Shown piece by piece: positions 1 to 7,216 of a stretch of DNA of 10,469 bases (position 1 is the first letter of the stretch; every line of letters begins with the position of its first letter). Source of the DNA: Deltaproteobacteria bacterium (GTDB lineage: Bacteria; Desulfobacterota; DSM-4660; Desulfatiglandales; B25-G16). A program made the translations under genes and the position numbers. The notes beneath the pieces were generated by a model that did not search any database, was not told where the DNA came from, and saw only the letters and a program-made list of their open reading frames with translations. The DNA lies in NCBI GenBank assembly GCA_020348625.1, contig CP070752.1, positions 327,621 through 338,089 of the forward strand. Direction: 5' to 3'.

Positions 1-134
1 ACATTAATTGCCTGCACACCGTTGACGGCCTCACCCACGACCTCGATACCGTTTTCGTCGCCGAGTATGAGCCCAAGCCCCTCTCGGCGCAGTCGGTGAC
101 CGTCGGCGATGAGAACCCGAATCGGATCTTTCAT
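1..134 (-). CDS. Response regulator, NarL/LuxR type, N-terminal fragment
   Basis: Partial gene running off the left edge; only the first 44 codons are present. The translation begins MKDPIRVLIADGHRLRREGL and continues with GIEVVGEAVNGVQAIN, the typical beta1-alpha1-beta2 start of a NarL/FixJ-type receiver domain. The ATG at 134 is preceded by GGAGG about 6 nt upstream, which supports this start. The acidic pair that helps bind Mg2+ is usually DD in the family (IADDH). Here it reads DG (D11, G12), so one acidic residue is missing. The phospho-acceptor Asp and the output domain lie outside the window, so a LuxR-type DNA-binding C-terminus is inferred only from the N-terminal resemblance. It follows the PAS-LuxR gene on the same strand after a 369-nt gap, so it probably has its own promoter. 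Confidence 0.85.
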   Translation of the reverse strand, partial: MKDPIRVLIADGHRLRREGLGLILGDENGIEVVGEAVNGVQAIN

Positions 135-503
135 GTCCGCCTCCCCGGGGCCCGGTAGTCACGAGCCCGCTAAAGGATAGCCTCAGGTAGGGATATCAAG
201 GGCACATGGCCATCCATGCCTGGCCTCGGGCGGTTATTGATTCCGGCAGCATAACCGGTTTTGAAGATAGTCAGTGCCTCACGCTGTTTGTGCAGGCGTT
301 TATGGATGCCTTTTGCTGCTGATCTTGAGAGTCAGAAAGTAGATTGATTTGCTCCGCAAGTGTGTTGGAGAGGGAAACCCTGTTTGCGCTTTAGAATACG
401 AAAAGTTGCACTGATCCCTTATCAACACGTATTCATAATAGGAAATCAACGAGAAGTCAATACCAAATTTTTTGGTATAAAATACGGTAAAAAATCAGTA
501 GTG
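135..503. other. Intergenic region between sensor-regulator and response regulator
   Basis: A 369-nt gap with no open frame that I recognise as a gene. It should hold the promoter of the minus-strand response regulator. I could not find a well-spaced sigma-70 or sigma-54 pair. Near the sensor end it becomes AT-rich and carries a perfect dyad at 460-478, listed separately. Confidence 0.5.
460..478. repeat. AT-rich perfect dyad (possible operator or transcript-end hairpin)
   Basis: ATACCAAA (460-467) pairs with TTTGGTAT (471-478) around a 3-nt loop, giving 8 bp. It lies 25 nt past the stop codon of the PAS-LuxR gene. It is too AT-rich, and lacks a following T-tract on the minus strand, for a good intrinsic terminator. 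A regulator binding site upstream of the response regulator gene is an alternative. The function is not established by sequence. Confidence 0.45.
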
Positions 504-2219
504 CTACATCGATAGGAGGTGGGATCGGAGGTTCGCCTTTTTGTTTTTCAGGCCCAGTTTCTTTCTGATACCGGCACGGTGAGATTCAACCGTTCGCTTA
601 GACAGGTTCAATACGTCCGCAATCTCCTGGCTCATTTTTCCCTCCCGTACCATGCCTGCAATCTGAATTTCCGTAGGGGTCAGGCTCAGGAATTTAGCGG
701 AAAGGGTGCGGGAGAAGGGTGAAATCACGTCGTTAAGGTTCGATTCGAGTACCTGCACATAGGCTGCCTGTTTGCTGGTGAGAGAGGTCTTCTTTAGTTT
801 TTCAATGAACGGGATAACCAGCTCCCTCATGTTAAGCATGACCTTTTCTTCGATGTCCGCTGTGTCATTGTCTTTCTGCTCCAGGAGCACCCGTAAGGCG
901 GTGTTGAGATCTGCCAGGCTCGCGGCCTTGAGCTTGAGCTCGTTTTCCCGTTCTTTCAGGGTTTTCTCAGCCAGTTTTTGCCGGGTGACGTTCCTGGTGA
1001 TCTGCACCAGATGCACAATATCACCGGATTCGTTTTTGATCGGCACAGCATAATTGTCCCAGTAGGCATCACCCTTTGTGCTCTTGGAACCGGATCGACG
1101 CACAAGGGCATGTTCCATGTGCCCGGACTTTAGCGCCTTTCTGCTTGGGCACCCGGAGCACGGGCTGCTCCTGCCGACCAAGGCCTCAAAACAGTATTGA
1201 CCAACGAGCTCTTCAGGGCCTATGTTGAGTTGTTTGGCGGTTGTTTTGTTAGCCCAGATAATCCTCATGTCGGGATCGGTGAGTTTGATCCTGTCCACCG
1301 AGGCATCCAGGATTGCCTGCTTCTGGGCCTCAGCGTCACGGAGGGCTTCTTGCGCCCGAATCAAATCCGTTATTTCGTGGGCAACAACGGCAATACGCTC
1401 CACCGCATCGCGCTCACCCACTACTGGGTATACGCTGACGTCAAAGATCTTTTCATCACGGTGTTCAATAAAACGAAGGGGTTCCCCTGAAGCGGCAACC
1501 TCATCGGTACGGGCCCTTCTAAATTCGGAAACGGCCGGCTCGAAATGGTCAAAGACGCAGGTTCCCACGAGCCCTTCCTCGCCTTTTTCCAGCCTTTCTG
1601 CCCCCGTTCGGTTTATGGCGAGGATGGTGCCCTCCGGGTCGATCAGTACCGCCCAATCATGGGGCGCGTTCAGGAGCGCCCGGGCCGTCTCTTCGCTTCT
1701 TTTCAGGGCCTCTTGAATTTTTGTGCGCTCGATGACTCTCCCCAATCCTATTGAAAGAGCCTTGAGCATACCTATCTCGTAGCTGAGAAACGGGCCTTTG
1801 TCCTGCTTTGGTCTTTTTTTTAGATAGCAGACCTCGAGGGAACCGACTCGCTCGCCCTGAACCATGATGTTTTCAGTGTGCTTCCAGGCTGTCTCGTGGA
1901 AATTGCCCGCCGTGAATGTTTCGTTATCTAGGGTCAATCTGGAGGCGGTGATCTCCGGATACTGGAAGGCCGGCGGAAGGAGTTCGACGATTCCCTGCAA
2001 GATGTCTGGTAGCGAGGTGCCGGGTTTTGCCAGGATGTCTGTGATGCCGTAGAGGCAATTGAGCTCCTTGGTGCGTTCCGCGAGTTGATGGGTCTCTACG
2101 TTGAGCTCTTCTCGATTCTTTCTCAGCTGAGCGTCCGACGCCTCTAGGCCCGAAACCCTCTGCCGGAGATGTTGCAGTTCATGTATGAGTTGCTCTCTGG
2201 TCTTTGCTTCATCTTCCAT
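504..2219 (-). CDS. PAS/PAS sensor protein with C-terminal LuxR-type HTH
   Basis: A 571-aa soluble sensor-regulator; no membrane segment or signal peptide is visible. Residues 1-50 are a charged, probably coiled-coil leader. Residues 50-165 resemble a degenerate GAF-type domain. PAS1 spans about 178-290 and PAS2 about 298-415, with a second coiled-coil linker at about 415-500. Residues 508-571 form a clear LuxR/GerE helix-turn-helix (SLTPTEIQIAGMVREGK, then SQEIADVLNLSKRTVESH). There is no histidine kinase or receiver domain, so it is best read as a one-component transcription factor that senses a small molecule or redox state and binds DNA directly. PAS2 carries C343 and the pair C354-x-x-C357 (SSPCSGCP), which could bind a metal or form a disulfide. 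The ATG at 2219 is preceded by GGGG at suitable distance; the stop is TAG. Ligand and targets cannot be told from the sequence. Confidence 0.9.
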   Translation of the reverse strand: MEDEAKTREQLIHELQHLRQRVSGLEASDAQLRKNREELNVETHQLAERTKELNCLYGITDILAKPGTSLPDILQGIVELLPPAFQYPEITASRLTLDNETFTAGNFHETAWKHTENIMVQGERVGSLEVCYLKKRPKQDKGPFLSYEIGMLKALSIGLGRVIERTKIQEALKRSEETARALLNAPHDWAVLIDPEGTILAINRTGAERLEKGEEGLVGTCVFDHFEPAVSEFRRARTDEVAASGEPLRFIEHRDEKIFDVSVYPVVGERDAVERIAVVAHEITDLIRAQEALRDAEAQKQAILDASVDRIKLTDPDMRIIWANKTTAKQLNIGPEELVGQYCFEALVGRSSPCSGCPSRKALKSGHMEHALVRRSGSKSTKGDAYWDNYAVPIKNESGDIVHLVQITRNVTRQKLAEKTLKERENELKLKAASLADLNTALRVLLEQKDNDTADIEEKVMLNMRELVIPFIEKLKKTSLTSKQAAYVQVLESNLNDVISPFSRTLSAKFLSLTPTEIQIAGMVREGKMSQEIADVLNLSKRTVESHRAGIRKKLGLKNKKANLRSHLLSM

Positions 2220-2297
2220 TGCAGTACCCCAAATAATGACACAGAGGTGTACTGAGAGGCCTTGTGTTTCGAGAGTTTTGCATAACGCCTACTTTCC

Positions 2298-2491
2298 AAA
2301 GACGATGGGCTTTTCCTCAGTTCCGAGGCTCTCCCGCTGAAAAGCGGGATCTTTTCAGCAACTTATCCATGGGGGATTTCTGCCCCCTCCGCATTCCCTT
2401 CGGCGGGCTCAGGGCTGCGGTTTCCCCCAATGATAAGTTGCGAAAAGACAGCACCCTTCCGCCAGTCACTGCAAAAAAGCCCATCGTCTTT
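2298..2491. repeat. Imperfect long inverted repeat (MITE-like or structured intergenic element)
   Basis: The outer arms are perfect 17-mers: AAAGACGATGGGCTTTT at 2298-2314 and its reverse complement at 2475-2491. Inner arms also match across the centre: 2352-2376 (TTTTCAGCAACTTATCCATG and following) against 2423-2446, with one-base differences. The centre around 2388-2420 has a further CCGCA/TGCGG pairing. The left arm also contains a small hairpin with a GAAA loop (2333-2348). No transposase is present. The arrangement of nested matching arms without a gene resembles a MITE or an intergenic RNA-forming repeat; which one cannot be decided from a single copy. Confidence 0.6.
2333..2348. repeat. 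Small GAAA-loop hairpin inside the inverted repeat
   Basis: CCCGCT (2333-2338) pairs with AGCGGG (2343-2348) around a GAAA tetraloop, a stable GNRA-type loop on the plus strand. It is followed by ATCTTTTC, a poor T-tract, so it is at best a weak plus-strand terminator. It is more likely a substructure of the larger element. Confidence 0.4.
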
Positions 2492-2682
2492 TTCCGGGAT
2501 GAGAGAAATTGTGAGGTTTTGCAAAGGTTTCATTTCCTGCCTCACCCGCTTGTCATATTCAATGATCAGGCCATGTGGCAGATACGTTGAAGGGGCCAAG
2601 TAATGGGAGCGTTGATAATTCCCCCTAACCTATGCAATTTGGGTGCACGTGGCAAGCAGAAAGTGCCCGACTCCAGACCTTT

Positions 2683-3402
2683 TTATTCCGGCTCCTCCAG
2701 CATGGCCGTTATAGAGCCTGAAACGCGTTCGATGAGGTCGGGCATGGTCTGTGTCGTGTAGGTGATCGTTTCAATTGGTTTTTCCAGCTGGATTACGATT
2801 GATCCTTTGCCTATCGTAAAGCTCCCCTTGGGCATAATTTCCCTGGTGCCTTTGATGGCCACGGGAACAACGGAAACACCGGAGGCCATGGCCAGCTGAA
2901 AGGCGCCTCGCTTCAGCGGCTGCAAGCGCCCGTCGTAGCCCCGCGTTCCCTCGGCGAACATGACAAGCGAGGTGCCGCGCTTGATACGGTCGACGGCCTG
3001 CTCCAAGGTACGCCGTGCTTTTGCAGGCGAGGAGCGGTCAATGCTGATGTACCCTGCTCTTTTCATAGACCAGCCAAGGATTGGAATACGGATCAATTCT
3101 TTCTTTAGAATGAACTTAAAATCAACGGGAAGATATGCCAACAGGGAGAAGATGTCGAAGAAACTCAGATGGTTTGGAATAAAGATGTAGGTCTTTTGTT
3201 TATCTATGTTCGAAAGCCCCCGTGTCTGTACCTTCACCCCCGCACCCCAGAGGATAGTCTTTGCCCAGGGCACGGCGCAGTAGAAATGGATAGTTCTGCT
3301 GCTGGCAAGAAAGAGGGTGAGCAGGATACCGAACAGTATCCAGAAGAGGGTGTTTACTATGCCGAAGAATGCCCAGAGAAACAGAGATCTGATCATCGTC
3401 AT
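2683..3402 (-). CDS. 1-acyl-sn-glycerol-3-phosphate acyltransferase (PlsC-like)
   Basis: A 239-aa member of the LPLAT/PlsC family, which transfers an acyl chain to lysophosphatidate in membrane phospholipid synthesis. An N-terminal hydrophobic segment (about residues 5-33) should anchor it in the inner membrane. The catalytic NHxxxxD motif is N77-H78 to D83 (NHLSFFD). The substrate-binding block FAEGTR is at 149-154, followed by PLKRGAF at 162-168. PVAIKGT (180-186) is the last family block. Length is normal for the family. The ATG at 3402 has no clear Shine-Dalgarno sequence, and an alternative ATG lies 6 nt downstream; the stop is TAA. It is on the same strand as ccsB but 251 nt away across a repeat-rich gap, so it is probably a separate unit. 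Exact substrate (lysophosphatidate or another lysophospholipid) is inferred from the family only. Confidence 0.9.
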   Translation of the reverse strand: MTMIRSLFLWAFFGIVNTLFWILFGILLTLFLASSRTIHFYCAVPWAKTILWGAGVKVQTRGLSNIDKQKTYIFIPNHLSFFDIFSLLAYLPVDFKFILKKELIRIPILGWSMKRAGYISIDRSSPAKARRTLEQAVDRIKRGTSLVMFAEGTRGYDGRLQPLKRGAFQLAMASGVSVVPVAIKGTREIMPKGSFTIGKGSIVIQLEKPIETITYTTQTMPDLIERVSGSITAMLEEPE

Positions 3403-3426
3403 AGGTCAAAACCGTACTTGTTTCAC

Positions 3427-3450
3427 CACAGAGGCACAGAGAGCACAGAG
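3427..3450 (+). repeat. CACAGAG triple repeat
   Basis: Three exact CACAGAG heptamers start at 3427, 3435 and 3444, separated by 1 and 2 nt. From memory, similar CACAGAG-rich stretches occur dispersed between genes in many environmental bacterial genomes. Whether this copy belongs to that group would need a genome-wide search. Confidence 0.6.
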
Positions 3451-3462
3451 GGTGATTGTCTG

Positions 3463-3496
3463 TTTTGCCCGATCGCGAGATGCCGATCGGGCAAAA
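3463..3496. repeat. Perfect 13-bp stem-loop
   Basis: TTTTGCCCGATCG (3463-3475) pairs perfectly with CGATCGGGCAAAA (3484-3496) around an 8-nt loop. It lies downstream of ccsB and upstream of plsC on the minus strand. The stem is strong, but neither strand has a free T-tract after it because the T-run is paired in the 5' arm. It could end or protect transcripts, or be part of a repeat element together with the neighbouring CACAGAG units. Confidence 0.6.
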
Positions 3497-3549
3497 GCCA
3501 CAGCCCTTCGGGCAGTGTCATACATATCCTGGTGAATTCGCATCCCTGC

Positions 3550-3579
3550 CCTGTTAAATGCGTTAGCCTATTTAACTGG
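3550..3579. repeat. GTTAAAT dyad
   Basis: CCTGTTAAAT (3550-3559) faces ATTTAACTGG (3570-3579). Nine of ten positions pair, with one T-T mismatch, around a 10-nt loop. It lies 74 nt past the ccsB stop on the minus strand. It may be a regulator site or part of the repeat cluster. Confidence 0.4.
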
Positions 3580-3653
3580 GGTGAGAGATTAACGATCCTT
3601 TTAGAGTCAAACCAAGCCACACTTCTCGGGGTGGTTGTTCCCTGGTAATTAGC

Positions 3654-4493
3654 CTAAAAATAACTGTGCAGGCCGGGAAGAAGGTTAACGCCGAAATACG
3701 TAAACAGCACAGAAGCAAAACCCACGAGGCTCATGATGGCCAGCTTTTTGCCAGTCCAGCCCCATATGAATCTGAAATGGAGCATTGCCGCGTAAACGAG
3801 CCACGTTATCAGGGACCAGGTTTCCTTCGGGTCCCAACTCCAGTAAGAACCCCATGCGGAATAGGCCCAGACTGAGCCGGTGATAATTCCGAGGGTCAGG
3901 AAGATAAACCCTATTACAACACTGTGATAGGTAAGTTCTTCCAGGATTTCCTGGTGGGGCAAAAGGCGTAAGAACGGCCCGCTGTTTTCCGGCGCTTCCG
4001 ATCCCTTTATCAGATACATGAATCCCAGGCCACAGGCCAGTGCAAAAGCCGCGTACCCGAAAAAGCAGGTGATGACGTGGCTTATCAGCCAGTTGCTCTG
4101 CAAGGCGGGGATGAGCGGCTGAATCCTGCTGCTGATATTTGGCGAAAAGGATGCAAAGGCCATGGACAAAAAGGCAAAGGGAACCACAAAGGCACCTATA
4201 TGTTTGCTCTTGATCCGCCACTCTACAATGAGGTACAGGAGCACGATGGTCCAGGCAAAGAAGATGAGGGATTCATAGAGATTTGACAGGGGCGCGTGCC
4301 CGATTCCCAGCTTATAGGACTCAACCCACCGTATAATCAAGGCGACGGTTTGGACGACAAGCCCCACAGAGGCAGTGATTGAGGCAAGGGTGCCCCACAA
4401 TTCCTTTGTCGTAACAAGCCTGAAGATATACAAGACGGCTGAGCCAAAATAGATAAACGTTACCCAACTCAGGATGGTTGTGTTGATAATCAT
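3654..4493 (-). CDS. ccsB: Cytochrome c biogenesis protein, CcsA/ResC type (System II)
   Basis: A 279-aa multi-pass inner-membrane protein with about eight hydrophobic segments. With ResB it forms the System II synthase that exports heme and attaches it to CxxCH motifs of apocytochromes c outside the membrane. The tryptophan-rich heme-binding WWD motif is at about 214-236 (WGSYWSWDPKETWSLITW). Histidines that may act as heme ligands are seen at H139 (LISHV) and H275 (GLHSY). The block HAPLSNLYESL (67-77) is also typical. I place the start at the ATG at 4493, which has GAGG 5 nt upstream, rather than at an upstream TTG inside resB. The resB stop is then 1 nt before this start, indicating translational coupling. 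The stop is TAG. Naming in this family is mixed (ccsA, ccsB, resC). Confidence 0.92.
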   Translation of the reverse strand: MIINTTILSWVTFIYFGSAVLYIFRLVTTKELWGTLASITASVGLVVQTVALIIRWVESYKLGIGHAPLSNLYESLIFFAWTIVLLYLIVEWRIKSKHIGAFVVPFAFLSMAFASFSPNISSRIQPLIPALQSNWLISHVITCFFGYAAFALACGLGFMYLIKGSEAPENSGPFLRLLPHQEILEELTYHSVVIGFIFLTLGIITGSVWAYSAWGSYWSWDPKETWSLITWLVYAAMLHFRFIWGWTGKKLAIMSLVGFASVLFTYFGVNLLPGLHSYF

Positions 4494-4494
4494 G

Positions 4495-5865
4495 TTAACC
4501 TCGTATAGCGGCAATATGCCTGAGGAGATACGCTGTTTCCCGCTTGAGCCCCACGGGATCTCTGTTGCTCCGGGCGCTCACCATGATCCGGGTTTTCCCC
4601 TCGGCCTCATCCACTCTCACCCAAAACCTCTTGTGGGAGGAGAAAAAGGTTATGAGGAACCCAGCTACAATGAGAAAGGCACCGACTGCCACGATAGAGA
4701 CGCCCGGATCGTGGCTCAGCTGGAGCCCTGTGTAAAAGATCTGTTCGATACCGTTAAGCTCAAAGTAATAAGGTTCGTAACGGCCCGGGTTGAACTTGGG
4801 CACCTTTTCGAGCAGGTTAGGAATAGCCCGTTTCATTTGCTCTATGGCTTTAAACACCCAGAGCTCTACGGTGGCATCGGGGGAATCAACGCTCAAGAGC
4901 ACGGCAGGGCCCATGGACATGAGGTTCTCTTCTATCCTCTCAACCCTTACCTGTGCCGTGTCGCCATGAAGAGAGAAGGTATCTTTCAGGGAAACGGTCA
5001 GGTGTGTTTGCGGCCCGTTTGCCTTGGTTATGGTCATATGCACCTTGCCGCCGGGAAAGGAGCCATAGTTTGCCTGATAGAACCTGATGCCGTTGACGGT
5101 AATGGGGTGGTTGACACGGAGTGGCCCCTGAAGAATAACCGTATCGTCCTTCAGGAAGCTCAGGTCTGACCGATATTCCTTGGGCATTCCGTTTTCATAG
5201 TATGCAATGGAGAATTTGTCACAGCGAACGGTAAAATCCAGTTTCTTCAACCCCCCCTGCCGTGCCCCATACACCCTATCGGTAGATTCTCCTTCGGCAA
5301 TATTGACGTAGCCCTTAAAGCCCCACTGTGAGCCGACGATCGCCCCGGCAATCACCACCAAGATGCTGATGTGGATTACATACGCCCCGAAATGGGAGAA
5401 TGCCCCCTTTTCTCCGTAGAAGGTGGTGACTTTGTCTGCGGCCTTTTTTCTGAATCGTTTCAGTCGCTTCTGGAGGAGGCGTTCCACCGCAGAGGTTATC
5501 TCACTCCGGTTTCCCTCAATCATGACTGTGTTATCAGGGGGCAGATCCTCAAAGGGCTTGCTCCTGTCAAGGGATGGTCTGGCAGTGAAGAGCTTCCATG
5601 TTGTGGGGAAGCGCTTAACAGAACAGGCTATCAGATTGATTGACAACAGGCACAGCAGGACAGTGAACCAGACGGAGTGGTAGAGATCGAAAAACTGAAG
5701 GGATGTGAAGAGGTCTATCAGTTTCGGGCTCAGATGCGTTACCGTGTCGGTCGGACCGAACTGCTGGGGAATAACCGTGCCTATGATTGAGACGAGGGCG
5801 ATCATAATCAACAGAATGATCGTGAGCTTCACCGATGCAAAAAAGGATATAAGTCTCTTTTTCAT
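4495..5865 (-). CDS. resB: Cytochrome c biogenesis protein ResB/Ccs1 (System II)
   Basis: A 456-aa ResB-like protein, the partner of the CcsA/ResC protein next to it. Membrane segments are at about 12-33, 65-83, 159-178 and 389-408. The large region between the third and fourth segments (about 180-385) is expected to be periplasmic and to chaperone the apocytochrome. Family landmarks are FGAYVIHISILVVIAG (159-174, with conserved H165) and VNHPITVNGIRFYQANYG (251-268). The ATG at 5865 lies 12 nt after the ahbC stop. The best Shine-Dalgarno-like string, GGGGGA, sits in the last codons of ahbC and is a little far away, so coupling to ahbC translation is likely. The stop is TAA. Order and spacing (ahbC, resB, ccsB) place heme synthesis and heme attachment in one operon. 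Confidence 0.93.
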   Translation of the reverse strand: MKKRLISFFASVKLTIILLIMIALVSIIGTVIPQQFGPTDTVTHLSPKLIDLFTSLQFFDLYHSVWFTVLLCLLSINLIACSVKRFPTTWKLFTARPSLDRSKPFEDLPPDNTVMIEGNRSEITSAVERLLQKRLKRFRKKAADKVTTFYGEKGAFSHFGAYVIHISILVVIAGAIVGSQWGFKGYVNIAEGESTDRVYGARQGGLKKLDFTVRCDKFSIAYYENGMPKEYRSDLSFLKDDTVILQGPLRVNHPITVNGIRFYQANYGSFPGGKVHMTITKANGPQTHLTVSLKDTFSLHGDTAQVRVERIEENLMSMGPAVLLSVDSPDATVELWVFKAIEQMKRAIPNLLEKVPKFNPGRYEPYYFELNGIEQIFYTGLQLSHDPGVSIVAVGAFLIVAGFLITFFSSHKRFWVRVDEAEGKTRIMVSARSNRDPVGLKRETAYLLRHIAAIRG

Positions 5866-5877
5866 GTCTGAACGAAT

Positions 5878-7062
5878 CTATGATCCCCCTATCTCGTCGT
5901 CGGTCAGATAGCAGGCCGGGTCCTCTCCCCATATATCCCCGGTTATGGCCTCAGCACGGGCCCGAAAATTGCCGCCGCATATGTCGAGCCACCTGCAACT
6001 GGCGCATCTGCCTGTAACATGTCGTTTTTTGTCTTTGAGCTGGGCCATGAGCGGGTTTGAGAGATCGGGCCATATTTCACTGAATGGTCTGGAGAGTACC
6101 GTGCCGAAGGAGTGCTGGCGCCAGAACTGATCTGCATACACCTGCCCGTCCCAGCTTACGCAGGCGATGCCTTGCCCGGAGCTGTTTCCTCCGTTCATCT
6201 TGAGAAGCTCCAAGGCTTCAGACGCCCTGGAGTTATGTTCCTTAACCATCCTCAAGTAGAGGTACGGCCCGTCAGCGTGATTGTCTACGGTAAGCACCTC
6301 CTTTTTCAGGCCCCTCTGGTGCATCTCAGCAGTCCTGTCCATGATGAGATCTACCGCCTGCCTGGTACCGTTGTGCGAGAGATCTTGATTTACCAAATCC
6401 GATCCCCTTCCGGAATAAACAAGATGATAGAAGCAGACCCGTTCGATATTCTGCTCTTCCACCAGATCAAAGATGCCGGGTACCTGATCGGCGTTCAGTT
6501 TATTCATGGTGAAGCGGAGCCCAACCTTAAGCGCTGCATTCCTGCAGTTCCTTATGCCGTCCAGGGCCATTTGAAAGGCCCCGTTCACACCCCTGAATTC
6601 ATCGTTAACCCTTTCCAGGCCGTCAAGGCTGACACCCACATAGGAAACACCGGCATCCTTCAATGCCTGGGCCTTTTCCGTGGTAATGAGGGTGCCGTTT
6701 GTGGAAATTACAACCCTCATCCCTTTGTCCGCACCATGGCGGGCCAACTTGATCAAATCGGCCCGCATCAAGGGTTCTCCTCCGGAGAATAGCAGAACCG
6801 GCACCTCGAACGAGGCAAGATCATCAATGAGGGCGAGGCCTTGTTCGGTAGTTAACTCATTTTCGCTGCTCCGACGCACCGCCTGGGCGTAACAGTGGAT
6901 GCAGCGAAGGTTGCAGGCCCTCGTGCAATTCCACACCACTACGGGTTTTTTGTCGGCGGAAAACTGAAGCAGATGAGTGGGCAGGTTTTTCGAATGCCTG
7001 CCGTATCTGAGTGGGTCAGATGCTTCAACTGTTCCGCAATAGAGTTTTGATATGCCGATCAT
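5878..7062 (-). CDS. ahbC: 12,18-didecarboxysiroheme deacetylase AhbC (radical SAM)
   Basis: A 394-aa radical SAM enzyme of the alternative, siroheme-dependent heme pathway. AhbC removes the acetate side chains of didecarboxysiroheme to give Fe-coproporphyrin III, which AhbD then turns into heme. The start MIGISKLYCGTVE is, as I recall, characteristic of AhbC. The radical SAM cluster motif CxxxCxxC is C50, C54 and C57 (CNLRCIHC). GGEP at 94-97 contacts SAM. The C-terminal SPASM-like cysteines for a second cluster are C301, C353, C356, C362 and C384. The ATG at 7062 has a weak GAGAG upstream. The stop is TAG, 12 nt before resB. It is the first gene of the heme/cytochrome operon. AhbD is a paralogue and the main alternative, but the N-terminus favours AhbC. 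No other ahb gene is in the window. Confidence 0.88.
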   Translation of the reverse strand: MIGISKLYCGTVEASDPLRYGRHSKNLPTHLLQFSADKKPVVVWNCTRACNLRCIHCYAQAVRRSSENELTTEQGLALIDDLASFEVPVLLFSGGEPLMRADLIKLARHGADKGMRVVISTNGTLITTEKAQALKDAGVSYVGVSLDGLERVNDEFRGVNGAFQMALDGIRNCRNAALKVGLRFTMNKLNADQVPGIFDLVEEQNIERVCFYHLVYSGRGSDLVNQDLSHNGTRQAVDLIMDRTAEMHQRGLKKEVLTVDNHADGPYLYLRMVKEHNSRASEALELLKMNGGNSSGQGIACVSWDGQVYADQFWRQHSFGTVLSRPFSEIWPDLSNPLMAQLKDKKRHVTGRCASCRWLDICGGNFRARAEAITGDIWGEDPACYLTDDEIGGS

Positions 7063-7086
7063 ACTTCTCTCTGCTATGTACTAAAC

Positions 7087-7124
7087 AAAATATATATCTT
7101 CCCTTGCCTTTGCAACCCTGTCAA
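7087..7124 (-). promoter_or_regulatory. Candidate promoter region of ahbC-resB-ccsB
   Basis: On the minus strand a perfect TTGACA lies at 7119-7124, but AT-rich candidate -10 boxes downstream are 20-22 nt away, longer than ideal. An alternative pair is TTGCAA (7110-7115) with TATTTT (7087-7092) at 17 nt. The region is upstream of ahbC and free of genes, so a promoter is expected here. The exact boxes are uncertain. Confidence 0.35.
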
Positions 7125-7216
7125 GAAGTTTATAACAGAGATACTAGGCACCTATATAAAGCAAGATCTTAAAACGTGCGTCAAGTTTTCTAATATCACA
7201 AATGCCCAAAGAATAC

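Larger units (their letters stand above)
2220..2682. other. Intergenic region with a dispersed-repeat-like element
   Basis: A 463-nt gap between the start of the PAS-LuxR gene and the stop of plsC. Most of it is the imperfect inverted repeat at 2298-2491. Short open frames across it on both strands have no recognisable family and follow the symmetry of the repeat, so I do not call them as genes. The promoter of the PAS-LuxR gene must lie here or inside the element. I see no strong consensus match. Confidence 0.55.
3403..3653. other. Repeat- and hairpin-rich spacer between plsC and ccsB
   Basis: This 251-nt gap has no believable gene. In order it contains a CACAGAG triple repeat (3427-3450), a 13-bp hairpin (3463-3496), a short GCCC-TTC-GGGC hairpin near 3503-3513 and a GTTAAAT dyad (3550-3579). 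The plsC promoter, and the transcript end of the heme/cytochrome operon, should lie here. Confidence 0.6.

Noticed and set aside
2363..2599. A 78-codon minus-strand open frame across the intergenic element.
   Set aside because: It coincides with the arms of the inverted repeat and has no recognisable domain or good start, so it is best explained as repeat sequence.
3463..3496. The 13-bp stem as a canonical Rho-independent terminator.
   Set aside because: The T-run is inside the 5' arm and pairs with A residues. No unpaired T-tract follows the stem on either strand.
5878..7062. Radical SAM protein as AhbD (heme synthase) or a PqqE-type peptide-modifying enzyme.
   Set aside because: The N-terminal MIGISKLYCG and the WNCTRACNLRCIHCYAQ block fit AhbC better from memory. 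No precursor peptide gene is adjacent. A phylogeny would settle it.
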